This document shows positions 23,877 through 24,475 of a stretch of DNA of 24,475 nt, in pieces (within the stretch, counting starts at the first letter, position 1; every line of letters begins with the position of its first letter). Location: positions 1 through 24,475 of the forward strand of contig JADFCT010000012.1 of NCBI GenBank assembly GCA_017161665.1, written 5' to 3'. The DNA comes from Candidatus Sumerlaeota bacterium (lineage in GTDB: Bacteria; Sumerlaeota; Sumerlaeia; JADFCT01). The position numbers and the translations under genes are program-made. Below the pieces are notes generated by a model. That model was not told the origin of the DNA. It worked only from the letters and a program-made list of their open reading frames with translations, and made no database searches.

Positions 23877-24475
23877 ATGGGATTATTCACATCCGGTTTG
23901 TTGTGGGGGGGGCTTACCTGCTTGTTCCTGTGGGCCCCTGCAACCGCCAGGGCAATGGATATGAAGGAATTGTGTTCCGAGGTGGGCGCCGCGGCTGGGG
24001 ATTATCGATTTGGTGAAAGCCGCCAGCCCCTGACGCTGGTATCGGAACTTATTCGGGACAGCCGTCCCGGCTCGCCGTTACGGCGAATGCTTTGTGATGA
24101 GTTGGGTAAACTGCTGAAATCGGATGCGTCCGTGGAAGCAAAGCAATTCGCATGTCGTCAACTCTCGGAAGTGGGCACAGGCGAGGATGTGCCGATTCTC
24201 TCTGAGTTGCTCGGCGATGAAACACTCAATCACATGGCCTGTTACGCCTTGGAACGTATCCCGGACGCAGCGGCTGGCGTGGCTTTGCGTCAGGCGCTGC
24301 CGAAAGTCAGCGGCGTGGAGTTGGTCGGGGTTATCAATGCGCTGGGACAGCGCCGGGAAATGGCCGCTGTGGGCGAACTGCTTCAAAGGGCGAGTCATTC
24401 GGATATCGTCGTGGCTAAAGCCGCTTTGGACGCGCTGGGAAAGATTGGTGGAAAAGAGGCCATCGAGGGGATGCT
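23877..24475 (+). CDS. Exported HEAT-repeat protein, truncated at window edge
   Basis: The frame is open from ATG 23877 to the edge (199 codons plus 2 bases) with no stop, so the 3' part is outside the window. The first 26 residues form a signal peptide ending ATARA. The rest shows HEAT/PBS-lyase-like helical repeats, such as VPILSELLGDETLNHMACYA and ALDALGKIGGKEAIEGML (about 182-199). The site GAGGAG is 8 bases upstream. It lies 51 bp behind the oxidoreductase, so they are probably cotranscribed. Such proteins may bind partner proteins in the periplasm. A G8 run (23905-23912) lies within the signal peptide codons 10-12. Confidence 0.8.
   Translation, partial: MGLFTSGLLWGGLTCLFLWAPATARAMDMKELCSEVGAAAGDYRFGESRQPLTLVSELIRDSRPGSPLRRMLCDELGKLLKSDASVEAKQFACRQLSEVGTGEDVPILSELLGDETLNHMACYALERIPDAAAGVALRQALPKVSGVELVGVINALGQRREMAAVGELLQRASHSDIVVAKAALDALGKIGGKEAIEGM

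Noticed and set aside
1..24475. CRISPR array, tRNA or rRNA genes
   Set aside because: No regularly spaced repeats and no tRNA cloverleaf or rRNA-like sequence noticed on either strand by reading; not checked by software.

Overview
The window is a 24.5 kb chromosomal stretch from a Gram-negative-type bacterium, moderately GC-rich, with tightly packed, mostly unidirectional gene blocks. An HAD phosphatase of the KdsC type (Kdo/LPS synthesis), signal peptides on many products, a Tat-exported Gfo/Idh/MocA oxidoreductase, a giant lamin-tail/CotH protein and an intergenic repeat of the 'cccaggg...ccctggg / ccggggctttg / cttggcgccttggcg' kind together recall the PVC superphylum or Hydrogenedentota/Sumerlaeota-like lineages. 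That placement is an inference from gene content; no rRNA or other phylogenetic marker is present.

Layout. (1) 88-1687: a complete ISKra4-type insertion sequence with 22-bp terminal inverted repeats, inserted just beyond the end of hflX. (2) 1767-6079, minus strand: hflX, and upstream of it a large secreted subtilisin-like peptidase with its own perfect-stem terminator. (3) 6080-8473: an exported AGE-family sugar epimerase, flanked on both sides by diverged copies of one intergenic repeat. (4) 8474-14410, minus: a 1978-residue secreted protein with four lamin-tail domains, a CotH kinase-like domain, a lectin-like module and a parallel beta-helix. Its promoter carries a 7-G run in the spacer. 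(5) 14411-15074: a gene-poor stretch with several hairpins and two terminators. (6) 15075-15806, minus: a small Met/Gly-rich Spy/CpxP-like exported protein, preceded by a highly structured leader. (7) 16287-18865, plus: larE overlapping (ATGA) a second subtilase. (8) 18962-19507: a kdsC-like gene with its own promoter and terminator. (9) 19572-22284, minus: a membrane histidine kinase followed 28 bp later by 5-formyltetrahydrofolate cyclo-ligase. (10) 22464 to the right edge, plus: a Tat-signal Gfo/Idh/MocA oxidoreductase and a truncated HEAT-repeat exported protein, probably an operon.

The common theme is the cell envelope and exterior: two secreted subtilases, a huge secreted CotH/LTD protein, an exported epimerase, a Tat oxidoreductase, an exported HEAT protein and a Spy-like protein. 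Housekeeping functions (hflX, MTHFS, kdsC, larE) are interspersed.

The most interesting unexplained structure is the leader at 15832-15916 (minus strand). It can fold into a three-way junction whose closing stem competes with a perfect downstream anti-stem, followed by an 8-bp hairpin and then a strong Shine-Dalgarno. This is riboswitch-like architecture that I cannot match to a class I know. Second are possible slippage tracts: G7 in the promoter spacer of the giant protein, G9 in a subtilase and G8 in a signal peptide.
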